Shown piece by piece: positions 24,473 through 31,114 of a DNA stretch of 47,431 nt. The stretch is from positions 1 through 47,431 of IMG/VR virus record IMGVR_UViG_3300007734_000705. One strand, written 5' to 3'. Numbering within the stretch: position 1 is the stretch's first letter; every line of letters starts with the position of its first letter. Source of the DNA: a virus. The position numbers were made by a program, and so were the translations under genes. The notes under the pieces are model-generated. The model did no database searches, was not told the origin of the DNA, and was given only the letters and a program-made list of their open reading frames with translations.

Positions 24473-25471
24473 CTATTTCGTCGCGAGCGCATCCACTTCC
24501 GCGGCGCGCGGTTTCAGCCGGCGGTCCAGCGTCGTCTTGAAGTGCGTCTGATGCTTCGGCGCCAACGATTTCCACTCGGCTTGCAACTCGGCGGTGCCGC
24601 GCTCGGCCGCGTCATTCAGCGCGCGCTCGATCTCGTCGAGGACCTCGCCCGCGCCGCTCTCAGTCGGGGGGGATTGGGGTGCCTGAGAGGGCACGGGCTT
24701 GGTCGCGGCAGGCGACGGTGAAAGCAATTCGGTGGCGGTCGGTGTCGGGCTCGGCTCGCTGAACTCGCCATCGATGATGATGTTGCGGTCGGGCGTGATG
24801 TGGGCCGCCTTGCCCTGTTCCTCGAACGCTTCGTCGAGCCGCGCGGCAAGCTGCATCACGTTCAATGGCATCGAGCGCGCGAGCCGTCGCTTCACGGTTT
24901 TCTCGCACATCGCAGGAAAGCCGATATTTGGATCGTTCCAAGGGCTGTCGCTACGCTTGGCACCCGGCGACTTTGCCTTGACGGCCATCAGTTCTTCGAT
25001 GCCCATGACCTCGATTACAGGCGGCCGGCCGTTTGATGTGGCGGTGGCCCATGCGCCGATGATCCGACCGCGATTGCTGAGCTTCGCGATATGCTTCACG
25101 AATGGCGCGGAGCCCTTTTCGTATTTGAACACGTCGCCGTCGCAGACCACAGCGCCCGCGATGGTGATGCCAGATCGCGCGGCAAGCGTGTTCATGCCCT
25201 TGTAGCCGATCACCAACTGAGCCTTGCTGCCGTATGGGATGAGGAACGCTTGGCCGGTGACGCCATCGACCTCCAGGCCAAGGCATGCCGCCGACATCGC
25301 CGCGTTGAACAGCGACTGCCGGTCGCACTCCAACAGCTTGGGCAGCCGCTCGCACGAAATGACGATGGTTCGTGTCAGTCGCTCAACCGGCATGGTGCCG
25401 GCCAGCGCCTCGGTGAACCGCGGCATGAGCGGCGTCAGTTGGTTTTCGAGAAGCGCAAGCGCAGTGCCCAT
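24473..25471 (-). CDS. recT: RecT family single-strand annealing recombinase
   Basis: 332 residues. The core signature runs from TPLMPRFTEALAG through LLECDRQSLFNAAMSAACLG, QAFLIPYGSKAQLVIGYKG, MNTLAARSG and VEYK-like KYEKGSAPFVKH, as in RecT. It pairs with the exonuclease gene directly upstream; their stop and start codons abut. Together they form an exonuclease and annealase system for phage recombination. The C-terminal 80 residues are Pro/Ala-rich and poorly conserved. Confidence 0.93.
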   Translation of the reverse strand: MGTALALLENQLTPLMPRFTEALAGTMPVERLTRTIVISCERLPKLLECDRQSLFNAAMSAACLGLEVDGVTGQAFLIPYGSKAQLVIGYKGMNTLAARSGITIAGAVVCDGDVFKYEKGSAPFVKHIAKLSNRGRIIGAWATATSNGRPPVIEVMGIEELMAVKAKSPGAKRSDSPWNDPNIGFPAMCEKTVKRRLARSMPLNVMQLAARLDEAFEEQGKAAHITPDRNIIIDGEFSEPSPTPTATELLSPSPAATKPVPSQAPQSPPTESGAGEVLDEIERALNDAAERGTAELQAEWKSLAPKHQTHFKTTLDRRLKPRAAEVDALATK

Positions 25472-26392
25472 TTAGCCCGCCATTCGGATGTCGTGGGGCA
25501 TGGCCGGGGAAATCCCGGTCATGTCGTCGTCCGGCACATAGACGTTGAGCCGTTTCGATTTCTCGTTGCCGCCGATGCGGACCTTGATGCCGCCGGGCAG
25601 CGCGACTTCCTCTGCGTCACGGGCGAGGGCGAGGAGTTTGGCGCGCAGCGGTTCAGCCGTGCGCTTGCCTGCATTTTCCTGCTCCTTGGCGTCTCGGTAG
25701 GCGCGGACGGCGAGGGAATGGACTTCGGCCCCGGCGTCGCCGGACAGGTCGATCACTTTGCCCTTCGTGGTCGGCAGTAGCTTGGTCAGCCACTCGACCT
25801 CGACCGAAACGCCGAACGGGTCCGGCTCGGCCATCGCCTCGACCGATTGGAAGAACTCCGCGGCCCCGTCTTGCAGGCGCTGCCACAGGTCGAAAATCGG
25901 CTTCCGCTCGAAGTAGTGGACCTCGCCCGCAACCCAGGCCGCAAGGATGCCCCACGAATAGACCGGCTGGCCTTCGCCTTCGCCGACGTGCATCTGCTGC
26001 TGGAGTTGGATTTCATAGTGCTTGGGAGCGACCTTGCCGCCCTCCCAATCGGCCATCCACGTCCGGTAGTCGAACACGCACTTGGTTTCGAGCGCGCCCG
26101 GCCCGCGATCGGGGCAGATGATCGTCGCGTCCCGCGTGCAGCCGAGCAGGCCGCGCCGGTGGTAGACGTCAGCGTCGTTCGGCCGGACTTCGAGCTTCAA
26201 ATCTTCGGCGGCCTGCTGGACGATCAGCGGCTGGAGTTTGGTGCCCCAGGACATCCGAGCGTCAGCCGGGCTGTCGATCTCGATGCCCTTGGCGAAGTGC
26301 TGCCACAGCATCCATTTCGTCACATAGGGGGAGACGCCGAACAGGCCAGGAGATTGCGTCGCCGAGAGGGTTTTGCGCATCGGATCAGGCAC
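25472..26392 (-). CDS. YqaJ-type viral recombinase / 5'-3' exonuclease
   Basis: 306 residues from a GTG at 26392 with GGAGG seven bases upstream. YqaJ-type motifs: SPGLFGVSPYVT near the start, SWGTKLQPLI, LLGCTRDATI (catalytic Asp), GALETKCV (ExK) and HYEIQLQQQMHV. The Glu usual in the G-x-x-E-P block is Gln here (GTKLQP), while the other active-site residues are present. It digests one strand of duplex ends to load RecT. Confidence 0.88.
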   Translation of the reverse strand: MPDPMRKTLSATQSPGLFGVSPYVTKWMLWQHFAKGIEIDSPADARMSWGTKLQPLIVQQAAEDLKLEVRPNDADVYHRRGLLGCTRDATIICPDRGPGALETKCVFDYRTWMADWEGGKVAPKHYEIQLQQQMHVGEGEGQPVYSWGILAAWVAGEVHYFERKPIFDLWQRLQDGAAEFFQSVEAMAEPDPFGVSVEVEWLTKLLPTTKGKVIDLSGDAGAEVHSLAVRAYRDAKEQENAGKRTAEPLRAKLLALARDAEEVALPGGIKVRIGGNEKSKRLNVYVPDDDMTGISPAMPHDIRMAG

Positions 26393-26585
26393 GGGCGGCC
26401 TCCACCGGCTTGATGCGGATGAGCGGGATGGTCGTCGAGCGATTGAACCGCGCTCGAAGTTCCTCGGACGCCTCCCGATGCGCGTGGGCGACGGCGGCGC
26501 CCCATTCCATGCGGGCGTGCAGTTCCTTGGCGCGGGCGATGATGGCGGCGCGGTCCCGGCGACCGAACTCGGTGATGAGGTTCAT
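26385..26585 (-). CDS. Small hypothetical protein
   Basis: 66 residues; overlaps both neighbours by a few bases. Charged helices (RRDRAAIIARAKELHARMEW, HAHREASEELRARF) and a basic end. Unknown function, possibly an accessory to the recombination pair. Confidence 0.55.
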   Translation of the reverse strand: MNLITEFGRRDRAAIIARAKELHARMEWGAAVAHAHREASEELRARFNRSTTIPLIRIKPVEAARA

Positions 26586-26680
26586 CCGAGCCTCCCGAGC
26601 AGGCCGGAAGCGACCACGATGATGGCCAGGATCAGGGCTATGCCCACGAGGCCCGAGCCGTATTGCGGGGCGGCCCTCAT
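26582..26680 (-). CDS. Small single-pass membrane protein
   Basis: 32 residues: a short polar start (MRAAPQYGSG) and one membrane segment (LVGIALILAIIVVASGLLG). Start overlaps the stop of the upstream gene and its own TGA overlaps the next ATG, so it is embedded in a coupled series. Confidence 0.5.
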   Translation of the reverse strand: MRAAPQYGSGLVGIALILAIIVVASGLLGRLG

Positions 26681-26934
26681 TCTGCCGCCTCCAGCATCCG
26701 CTCGGCCTGCTCGACGACGACGTAGCCCAGCGCCATCCAGCAGGCGGGGCAGCCGCGCTCGGCCGGCATGCGGCGGACGGTGGTGAACTCCGCGCGTGCC
26801 ACGTCAGGGCCGCCCATCAGGTCGGCAACCGCGTTCTGCACGGCGCCGGGGCTGTAGAGCGACGTGATGCGATAGGCCGTTCGGCCCGGCGTGCGGGGGT
26901 CGGCCTCAGATTCGATTGTGGCGGGTGCGGGCAT
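26677..26934 (-). CDS. First gene of leftward early operon, hypothetical
   Basis: 85 residues, ATG with CGGAGG five bases upstream. Contains a Cys pair in RGCPACWMALGYVVVEQAERML. First gene transcribed from PL. Unknown function; its place is that of immediate-early leftward genes in lambdoid phages. Confidence 0.6.
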   Translation of the reverse strand: MPAPATIESEADPRTPGRTAYRITSLYSPGAVQNAVADLMGGPDVARAEFTTVRRMPAERGCPACWMALGYVVVEQAERMLEAAE

Positions 26935-26972
26935 GCGGCCTCCGATGTTTCCCGTAGAACATTCTGGAGGTC

Positions 26973-27001
26973 GATTTAGGACAATGCGTCCTAAAGGTCA
27001 A
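26973..27001 (-). promoter_or_regulatory. PL, leftward early promoter
   Basis: On the - strand TTGACC (27001-26996), a 17-base spacer and TAAATC (26978-26973). The spacer is almost entirely an operator. Predicted start is near 26966, leaving a leader of about 30 bases with an ordinary ribosome site. The layout is the same as PR at 27732-27760. Confidence 0.85.
26975..26995. promoter_or_regulatory. Operator OL1
   Basis: TTAGGACAATGCGTCCTAA (plus one more T and A outside): a perfect two-fold site with 5-base centre, lying between the -35 and -10 of PL. Confidence 0.85.
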
Positions 27002-27015
27002 GGACTAAATGTCCT
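27001..27015. promoter_or_regulatory. Operator OL2
   Basis: AGGACTAAATGTCCT, same arms as OL1, centred 23 bp upstream of it relative to PL. It touches the -35. Confidence 0.8.
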
Positions 27016-27030
27016 ATCGGCTGTGGACGG

Positions 27031-27369
27031 CTAGCCGAAGATTTCCGAGCACCGGGAGGTGTTCCAGTGCCCGATGCTGTCCTCTTTCAGCCGAATCTCT
27101 TGGATCGCCCCCCGGGCATCGACCACGATGTCGGCCGTGCAGACCAACTGCGTGCGGGTGCCGGACGGCATCGATAGGGTCTGCCAGCTATAGACCTTAT
27201 CGCCGCCGCTCATGGTGAATTGGCGGATGGGTGGGCCGTTTTTGGCGAAAAAGCTGTCGGCCGGTTTGCCTACCCACGAACTGCGGGCTGCCTCGGTCGC
27301 CTGCTGCGTGGAACCGCAGGCGGCTAGCGCGAGCGCTGCGATAAGCGCCAGGCTCGTCGCATGGCCCAT
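27031..27369 (-). CDS. Lipoprotein expressed with the repressor, possible superinfection exclusion
   Basis: 112 residues. A signal peptide (ATSLALIAALALAAC) ends with a good lipobox LAAC. The mature part (SSWVGKPADSFFAKNGPP, DKVYSWQTL) recalls small BamE/OmlA-like lipoproteins of alphaproteobacteria. It lies one base beyond the repressor stop and before PL, so in a lysogen it would be transcribed with the repressor. Phage lipoproteins made in lysogens (for example T5 Llp) often block receptors; that role is inferred here. Confidence 0.75.
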   Translation of the reverse strand: MGHATSLALIAALALAACGSTQQATEAARSSWVGKPADSFFAKNGPPIRQFTMSGGDKVYSWQTLSMPSGTRTQLVCTADIVVDARGAIQEIRLKEDSIGHWNTSRCSEIFG

Positions 27370-27370
27370 G

Positions 27371-27682
27371 TCATGCCGCCCTTGAGCGTCTGAGGCCCTT
27401 GGACCGCCGTTTGGGCGCCTCAGAGGGCAGGGGAACCAGCGCCGCTGGCCCCTGGCCCTCGCCGGTCAACAGCCATTCCATGCTGACCCCGCAGGCCGCG
27501 CAGAACTTCGGTATGTAGCGCCAAGGGAGTGGGGTCCGGCTCTCGTATTGCTTGTATTTGCCCTGGTCGATGTCGAGTATCGTCAGGATCGGGTTTTGCT
27601 TCTCAAAACGCGCCATTCGCGCGGTTCGTACCCGCCTGATAAAGGCGAGCTTTTCTTCCGTCTCCGACATCCGATCAGCCAT
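27371..27682 (-). CDS. Lysogeny repressor, XRE-like, short form
   Basis: 103 residues from the ATG at 27682 (a second ATG at 27670). It contains a helix-turn-helix domain (FEKQNPILTILDIDQGKYKQ, then YIPKFCAACGVSMEWLLTGE), of the XRE/CI type. The C-terminal 25 residues are basic. There is no room for an S24 LexA-like self-cleavage domain. It diverges from the Cro-like gene across two operator sites. No Shine-Dalgarno sequence precedes either ATG. Confidence 0.75.
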   Translation of the reverse strand: MADRMSETEEKLAFIRRVRTARMARFEKQNPILTILDIDQGKYKQYESRTPLPWRYIPKFCAACGVSMEWLLTGEGQGPAALVPLPSEAPKRRSKGLRRSRAA

Positions 27683-27717
27683 GCGGGGATTTTCGCCGAC
27701 GGGCTGTTCACAGTCAC

Positions 27718-27732
27718 AGGACAATATGGCCT
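27718..27732. promoter_or_regulatory. Operator OR2 (imperfect)
   Basis: AGGACAATATGGCCT, one mismatch from two-fold symmetry, centred 23 bp from OR1. The spacing equals that of OL1 and OL2. Confidence 0.65.
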
Positions 27733-27760
27733 TGCTTTTTAGGACCAAATGTCCTAAATC
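27732..27760 (+). promoter_or_regulatory. PR, rightward early promoter
   Basis: TTGCTT (27732-27737), a 17-base spacer, TAAATC (27755-27760). Seven bases later comes the ATG of the Cro-like gene, so transcription should start at or one base before the start codon, giving a leaderless mRNA. Confidence 0.85.
27738..27758. promoter_or_regulatory. Operator OR1
   Basis: TTAGGACCAAATGTCCTAA core (with one more T and A outside), a perfect two-fold site between the -35 and -10 of PR; same arms as OL1. Confidence 0.85.
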
Positions 27761-27767
27761 GCGGTGC

Positions 27768-28016
27768 ATGTCAGAGCCAACATCATTCCGCTCGGTTATC
27801 GAACTGTGGCCTTCGCGTGAGGGCATGGCGTCAGACATCGGCGCCGGCGCCTCTGCCGTTTCCAAATGGTGGCAGCGGGACAGCATCCCCGCCGAATGGT
27901 GGGCACCGATCTTGGCGACCGAACGCGCCGCCCAAGCTGGAATCTCGGCCTTGATGATGACGTCGTGGGCGGCACGCCCGATCCCGCAGGCTATTCCAGC
28001 CGAGGCGCGCCCATGA
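27768..28016 (+). CDS. Cro-like regulator (carph-isopro domain type)
   Basis: 82 residues. SREGMASDIGAGASAVSKWW followed by QRDSIPAEWWAPILATERA is the helix-turn-helix pattern of the small carph-isopro proteins of alphaproteobacterial prophages. It faces the repressor across OR1/OR2, the position of Cro. No ribosome site precedes the ATG, which lies seven bases after the PR -10 box; translation is probably leaderless. Confidence 0.75.
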   Translation: MSEPTSFRSVIELWPSREGMASDIGAGASAVSKWWQRDSIPAEWWAPILATERAAQAGISALMMTSWAARPIPQAIPAEARP

Positions 28017-28254
28017 TGGCGGTGCTTCGGCCACTTGATCACGCTTCCCATTCGACGCCCCCCGGCCGCAGCGGTCGAAAATGCAGGCTGTGGGCATCGT
28101 CCGCCTCAGAAGTGTTCCAAACAAGACACTTTTTTTTGTCACTATGTCGGGTACCCGACTTGACGGGGACCACGGGCAACCGGAACCCCTCAGATTGTGC
28201 TGTGGAATTTGCGCAACCCGGCCACCTCTCGGTATTTGCGGCGAGGAAGCTGAA
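28017..28254. other. Intergenic region with palindromes
   Basis: No convincing gene. A long frame starts by ATGA overlap at the Cro-like stop, but its composition is not gene-like. The region holds GACACTTTTTTTTGTCAC (around 28124-28141) and a perfect 14-bp palindrome GTCGGGTACCCGAC (around 28146-28159), which may be an operator or end point for the leftward microprotein transcript. Confidence 0.4.
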
Positions 28255-28326
28255 TCAGCGGAAGTACAGCGCGGTAAATGCCGCGAGCGCCAAGAACGCG
28301 AGCGCGATAACGACCCATTCGCGCAT
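28255..28326 (-). CDS. 23-residue membrane microprotein
   Basis: MREWVVIALAFLALAAFTAL plus a three-residue tail: one membrane segment and nothing else. ATG directly follows the stop of the gene upstream; GGGGAG lies about 8 bases before it, inside that gene. Confidence 0.5.
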   Translation of the reverse strand: MREWVVIALAFLALAAFTALYFR

Positions 28327-28473
28327 TCAGAACACTCCCCAGAATTTGGTTGGCAGAGCGGCCTTGATCCAAGGCCAGCCCCAGACCGCGAATGAGTTGA
28401 GCGCGAGGATGAACGCGGCATACGCGACAGCGTATGCGAGGCCGCGCAGGACCGACGGTTCGTCTGGGTCCAT
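28327..28473 (-). CDS. 48-residue membrane microprotein
   Basis: An acidic start (MDPDEPSVLRG) and a membrane segment (LAYAVAYAAFILALNSFAVW), then WPWIKAALPTKFWGVF. Second of three tiny membrane-protein genes. Four bases separate it from the gene upstream. Confidence 0.55.
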   Translation of the reverse strand: MDPDEPSVLRGLAYAVAYAAFILALNSFAVWGWPWIKAALPTKFWGVF

Positions 28474-28476
28474 GGC

Positions 28477-28572
28477 TCATCGCGCCGAAATGTTGTTCGC
28501 GAGCCACCAATACGCTGCGAGCGCGATGACGATGCAAAGCGCTGCTGAGACGACATTCCGAATGCGCTCCAT
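28477..28572 (-). CDS. 31-residue membrane microprotein
   Basis: MERIRNVVSAALCIVIALAA followed by YWWLANNISAR: a basic start and one membrane segment. TAGGAG lies seven bases upstream of the ATG. First of the three-gene series; divergent from the regulator at 28624. Confidence 0.55.
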   Translation of the reverse strand: MERIRNVVSAALCIVIALAAYWWLANNISAR

Positions 28573-28623
28573 GGGGGCGCTCCTACAGTTGCGTTTTGTT
28601 GCGTCAGGTTTTGGGGGAAGTTC

Positions 28624-28908
28624 ATGCGTTCTATGTCGCCGACCGCAGGGCAGCGGTCGATGGAAAGCGACCGTCCAAACGGACGGGCTACCGACCAAAT
28701 GGTCGGTGACGTGCTCACAGACATCGCGAAGGCGCTTTGGCCAACGAAAACGGCGCCAAATCTTGCGGTCCACGCCAAGTGCGAGGTTCGTTCAGCCGAA
28801 CGCTACCTGGAAGGCAGTCGAGATTGGTCCGGCGACGCGATCGCAGCAATCGTTGCTGAGATCATGCGTCGCCACTCGATGCGCAATTTCAAAGTCACCA
28901 AGCGCTGA
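28624..28908 (+). CDS. Putative HTH regulator, first gene of replication operon
   Basis: 94 residues from an ATG with GGGGGA six bases upstream. The core TAPNLAVHAKCEVRSAERYL followed by GDAIAAIVAEIMRRH looks like a helix-turn-helix of the small phage regulator kind. Three inverted repeats lie within the first 84 bases of the frame, which suggests autoregulation. An internal ATG at 28699 lies inside the third repeat and would give a shorter form. Confidence 0.6.
   Translation: MRSMSPTAGQRSMESDRPNGRATDQMVGDVLTDIAKALWPTKTAPNLAVHAKCEVRSAERYLEGSRDWSGDAIAAIVAEIMRRHSMRNFKVTKR
28641..28707. repeat. Three inverted repeats within the start of the regulator gene
   Basis: GACCGC-N6-GCGGTC (28641-28658), CCGTCC-AAAC-GGACGG (28671-28686) and ACCGACC-AAAT-GGTCGGT (28690-28707). 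The second and third share the pattern CCGNCC-AAAY-GGNCGG and are centred 20 bp apart, about two helical turns. Confidence 0.7.
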
Positions 28909-29026
28909 AATTCTATACGCGGCCTAAGTTTTCGGGCGGCGCTGTTCCAGTTGCGTGTTGTCGTGCGTGTGACCGGCTCCGCTTTCGCGCGGCGCGGGGA
29001 GGCAGCAACATCAACGGGAGCGCGCC

Positions 29027-29626
29027 ATGGGCCGCAAGAAACAGACAGACATCGAGGATGCTATCGACGAGTCCAACGGCCATGCGCCGGCGGGGAAGCC
29101 GGGCCACAACAGCCAACTCACAGATGACGAACGTCGCGCGCTGACGCTGCACCACAAGCGCGCCTACGAGATGGCGGATTCGCTGGTCGAGAAGGCCAAG
29201 GCCGATCGGTCCGCGGTGGCCGAACTGGCCAAGCACGATCTGGGCAAGGGTGTGGTGGCCGAAATCAAGGAGATGATCGCCAACGCCGATCCGAAGAAGT
29301 TGAAGGGCACGGTCGAACGGATGCTGCGCCTCGCGCGATGGGCCGGTTTGCCGGTGGGATCGCAGCCTGTGCTGTTCGAGGCACAGACCGACCACCACGA
29401 GGAAGGCAAGACCGCCGGCATGAGCGGTGACAAGTGCGAGCCGCCCCAGCACCTCGCCCAGGATGCGGCCCAGAAGTGGATTGCCGGTTGGCATGAGGGT
29501 CAGACGATCCTCGCCTCGGCATTTCTGAAAAAGAAGCCGAAGTACGAAGCCGCCGCTGAGAACCGCGGCGAGGCGCTGCAAGCCGAAGCGCCGACGGAAG
29601 GCGAAGCAGCAGCGACGGCACACTGA
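29027..29626 (+). CDS. Hypothetical protein of replication operon
   Basis: 199 residues, ATG with GGGAGCGCGCC upstream. Acidic start, then long helices (TLHHKRAYEMADSLVEKAKA, KGVVAEIKEMIANADPKKLK). Near residue 150, AAQKWIAGWHEGQ resembles the short motif of Rmf/CrpP-like ribosome-factor folds. Pro/Glu/Ala-rich C-terminus. Function unknown; the stop overlaps the next start. Confidence 0.55.
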   Translation: MGRKKQTDIEDAIDESNGHAPAGKPGHNSQLTDDERRALTLHHKRAYEMADSLVEKAKADRSAVAELAKHDLGKGVVAEIKEMIANADPKKLKGTVERMLRLARWAGLPVGSQPVLFEAQTDHHEEGKTAGMSGDKCEPPQHLAQDAAQKWIAGWHEGQTILASAFLKKKPKYEAAAENRGEALQAEAPTEGEAAATAH

Positions 29627-30072
29627 TGTCGCTGCACTGGACCGAACAGGAGCTTGTCGACCACTTGCGACGCCGGGGCATTCCCGGATCGCCGCCGGTG
29701 GTCGACACATCGGCGCCGCCGTTCTTGTTGCCGGCGAATGAGGCCGGCGCATTCGCGCGCGGTAAGTTGCCTGCCAACCGCATGAACAAGCTTGAGGCGG
29801 GCTACGCCGCATATCTCGACGTACTCAAGCACAGCGGCGAGGTGCTGTGGTGGCGGTTTCAACCTTGGAATCTGCGCTTGGCTGACGGCGCGACGTTCAA
29901 GCCTGATTTCGGGGTGATGATGCGCGACCTCGGAATGGAGTGCCACGAAACAAAGGGGCATTGGCGCGAGGCGGCGCGCGTTCGCATCAAGATCGCCGCG
30001 GCAGAATTTCCATTCAAATTCATAGCGATCAAGCGCGTCGGCGGGTCGTGGGAGCGGGAGGAATTCTCGTGA
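29626..30072 (+). CDS. DUF1064 family nuclease (PD-(D/E)XK type)
   Basis: 148 residues. NKLEAGYAAYLDVLKHSGEV gives the leading Glu, WRFQPWNLRLADGATFKPDF the strand with catalytic Asp, and MECHETKGHW the E-x-K. This is the core of DUF1064, thought to be a phage endonuclease or junction resolvase. In the replication operon it probably processes replication or recombination intermediates. Confidence 0.8.
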   Translation: MSLHWTEQELVDHLRRRGIPGSPPVVDTSAPPFLLPANEAGAFARGKLPANRMNKLEAGYAAYLDVLKHSGEVLWWRFQPWNLRLADGATFKPDFGVMMRDLGMECHETKGHWREAARVRIKIAAAEFPFKFIAIKRVGGSWEREEFS

Positions 30073-30401
30073 CCACACCCACGACCGAAACCGCCGTGCT
30101 CAAGCGCTGGGACCGCGGGGAGACCAGCATCAAGATCGGCAACGACCTCAACATCAGGCCGGCCTACGTGCGCACCATCGTGCAGCGGGCACGCAGCCAC
30201 GGTGACAAGCGCGCGCATATGCGAACCCCGGGCCGCCCGCGCGGGATACCGGTCAACCTCACGAGCGACGTCCTGGCGACCCTCACCAATGAGGCGGAGC
30301 GTCGCGGAGCCACCGAGCGCGAGCTTGCAACCACGATCATCTCAACCGTTCTCACGGCCGGCCTCGTCGGCGCCGTGCTCGACGACGGGGAGGCGGCATG
30401 A
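30069..30401 (+). CDS. Small HTH DNA-binding protein
   Basis: 110 residues from a GTG that overlaps the stop upstream. An N-terminal helix-turn-helix (AVLKRWDRGETSIKIGNDLN, then IRPAYVRTIVQRARSHGD) is followed by a basic hinge (RTPGRPRG) and a C-terminal helical part resembling a short dimerisation domain (LTNEAERRGATERELATTII). A regulator, or accessory to the initiator that follows. Confidence 0.65.
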   Translation: MTTPTTETAVLKRWDRGETSIKIGNDLNIRPAYVRTIVQRARSHGDKRAHMRTPGRPRGIPVNLTSDVLATLTNEAERRGATERELATTIISTVLTAGLVGAVLDDGEAA

Positions 30402-31114
30402 GCGAGCGCGGGGTATACGCCGTTGATCGGGGTATTTGGGATCACCCTGATTTTGCCGACGAGCCGTTTACTGAACGGGAAGCATGGCACTGGCTGATTG
30501 GCTCCTGCGCATGGGAACCTAAGCGCGTCCGCGTTGGTCACGCCGTGGTCGATCTTGAGCGCGGGCAGTGCGCCTTCTCGCTCCGGTTTATGGCGAAGCG
30601 CTGGCAGTGGTCGGAGCCGCGCGTAAGGCGTTTTCTAAACCGATCAAAAACCGACGGTCGCGCGATAGTCGACTCGACGCAGGGAACGACGCGCATAACA
30701 ATTTGTAATTACGACAAATATCAGTTTGGCCGACGCGGCGCCGACAGTTCAATCGACGCACAAACCGACGCGGCGCCGACGCAGCACCGACGCAAAGAAG
30801 AAGAACCTAAGAATCTAAGAACTAAAGATGATGCGCCTGACGGCACGCCGGCGAAGTATGCATTCGAGAGCGGTTGCATCCGCCTGAATGCCAAGCACCT
30901 CGATCAGTGGCGGAAGGCCTACAAAAACTTAGACCTCGAAGCAGAAATGCTCGGCCTCACGCAATGGGCAGGAACCCAGGGCGGCAACTGGTTTTGTGCG
31001 GTGGCGGGTGCTCTCGCCAAGCGCAATCGCGAGATCGGAATCCGAAAATCAGCGGCTCAAAAGGGCGTGGCCGTCACCCCAAGCGGCAACCTTTGGCCTG
31101 AGGCAATCACATGA
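30398..31114 (+). CDS. Phage replication initiator-like protein
   Basis: 238 residues. The N-terminal 110 residues form a winged helix of the lambda O / DnaD-like kind (MSERGVYAVDRGIWDHPDF, FTEREAWHWLIG, RFMAKRWQWSEPRVRRFL, ITICNYDKYQ). A polar linker (residues 120-150) leads to a C-terminal segment with LDQWRKAYKNLDLEAEM, found in several phage replication proteins. It directly precedes the helicase gene, the usual initiator-helicase pair. Confidence 0.8.
   Translation: MSERGVYAVDRGIWDHPDFADEPFTEREAWHWLIGSCAWEPKRVRVGHAVVDLERGQCAFSLRFMAKRWQWSEPRVRRFLNRSKTDGRAIVDSTQGTTRITICNYDKYQFGRRGADSSIDAQTDAAPTQHRRKEEEPKNLRTKDDAPDGTPAKYAFESGCIRLNAKHLDQWRKAYKNLDLEAEMLGLTQWAGTQGGNWFCAVAGALAKRNREIGIRKSAAQKGVAVTPSGNLWPEAIT

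Noticed and set aside
28012-28260. ORF beginning with ATGATGG at the Cro-like stop
   Set aside because: Start overlap is attractive but composition is not gene-like and the frame covers palindromes and a T run; left as regulatory gap.
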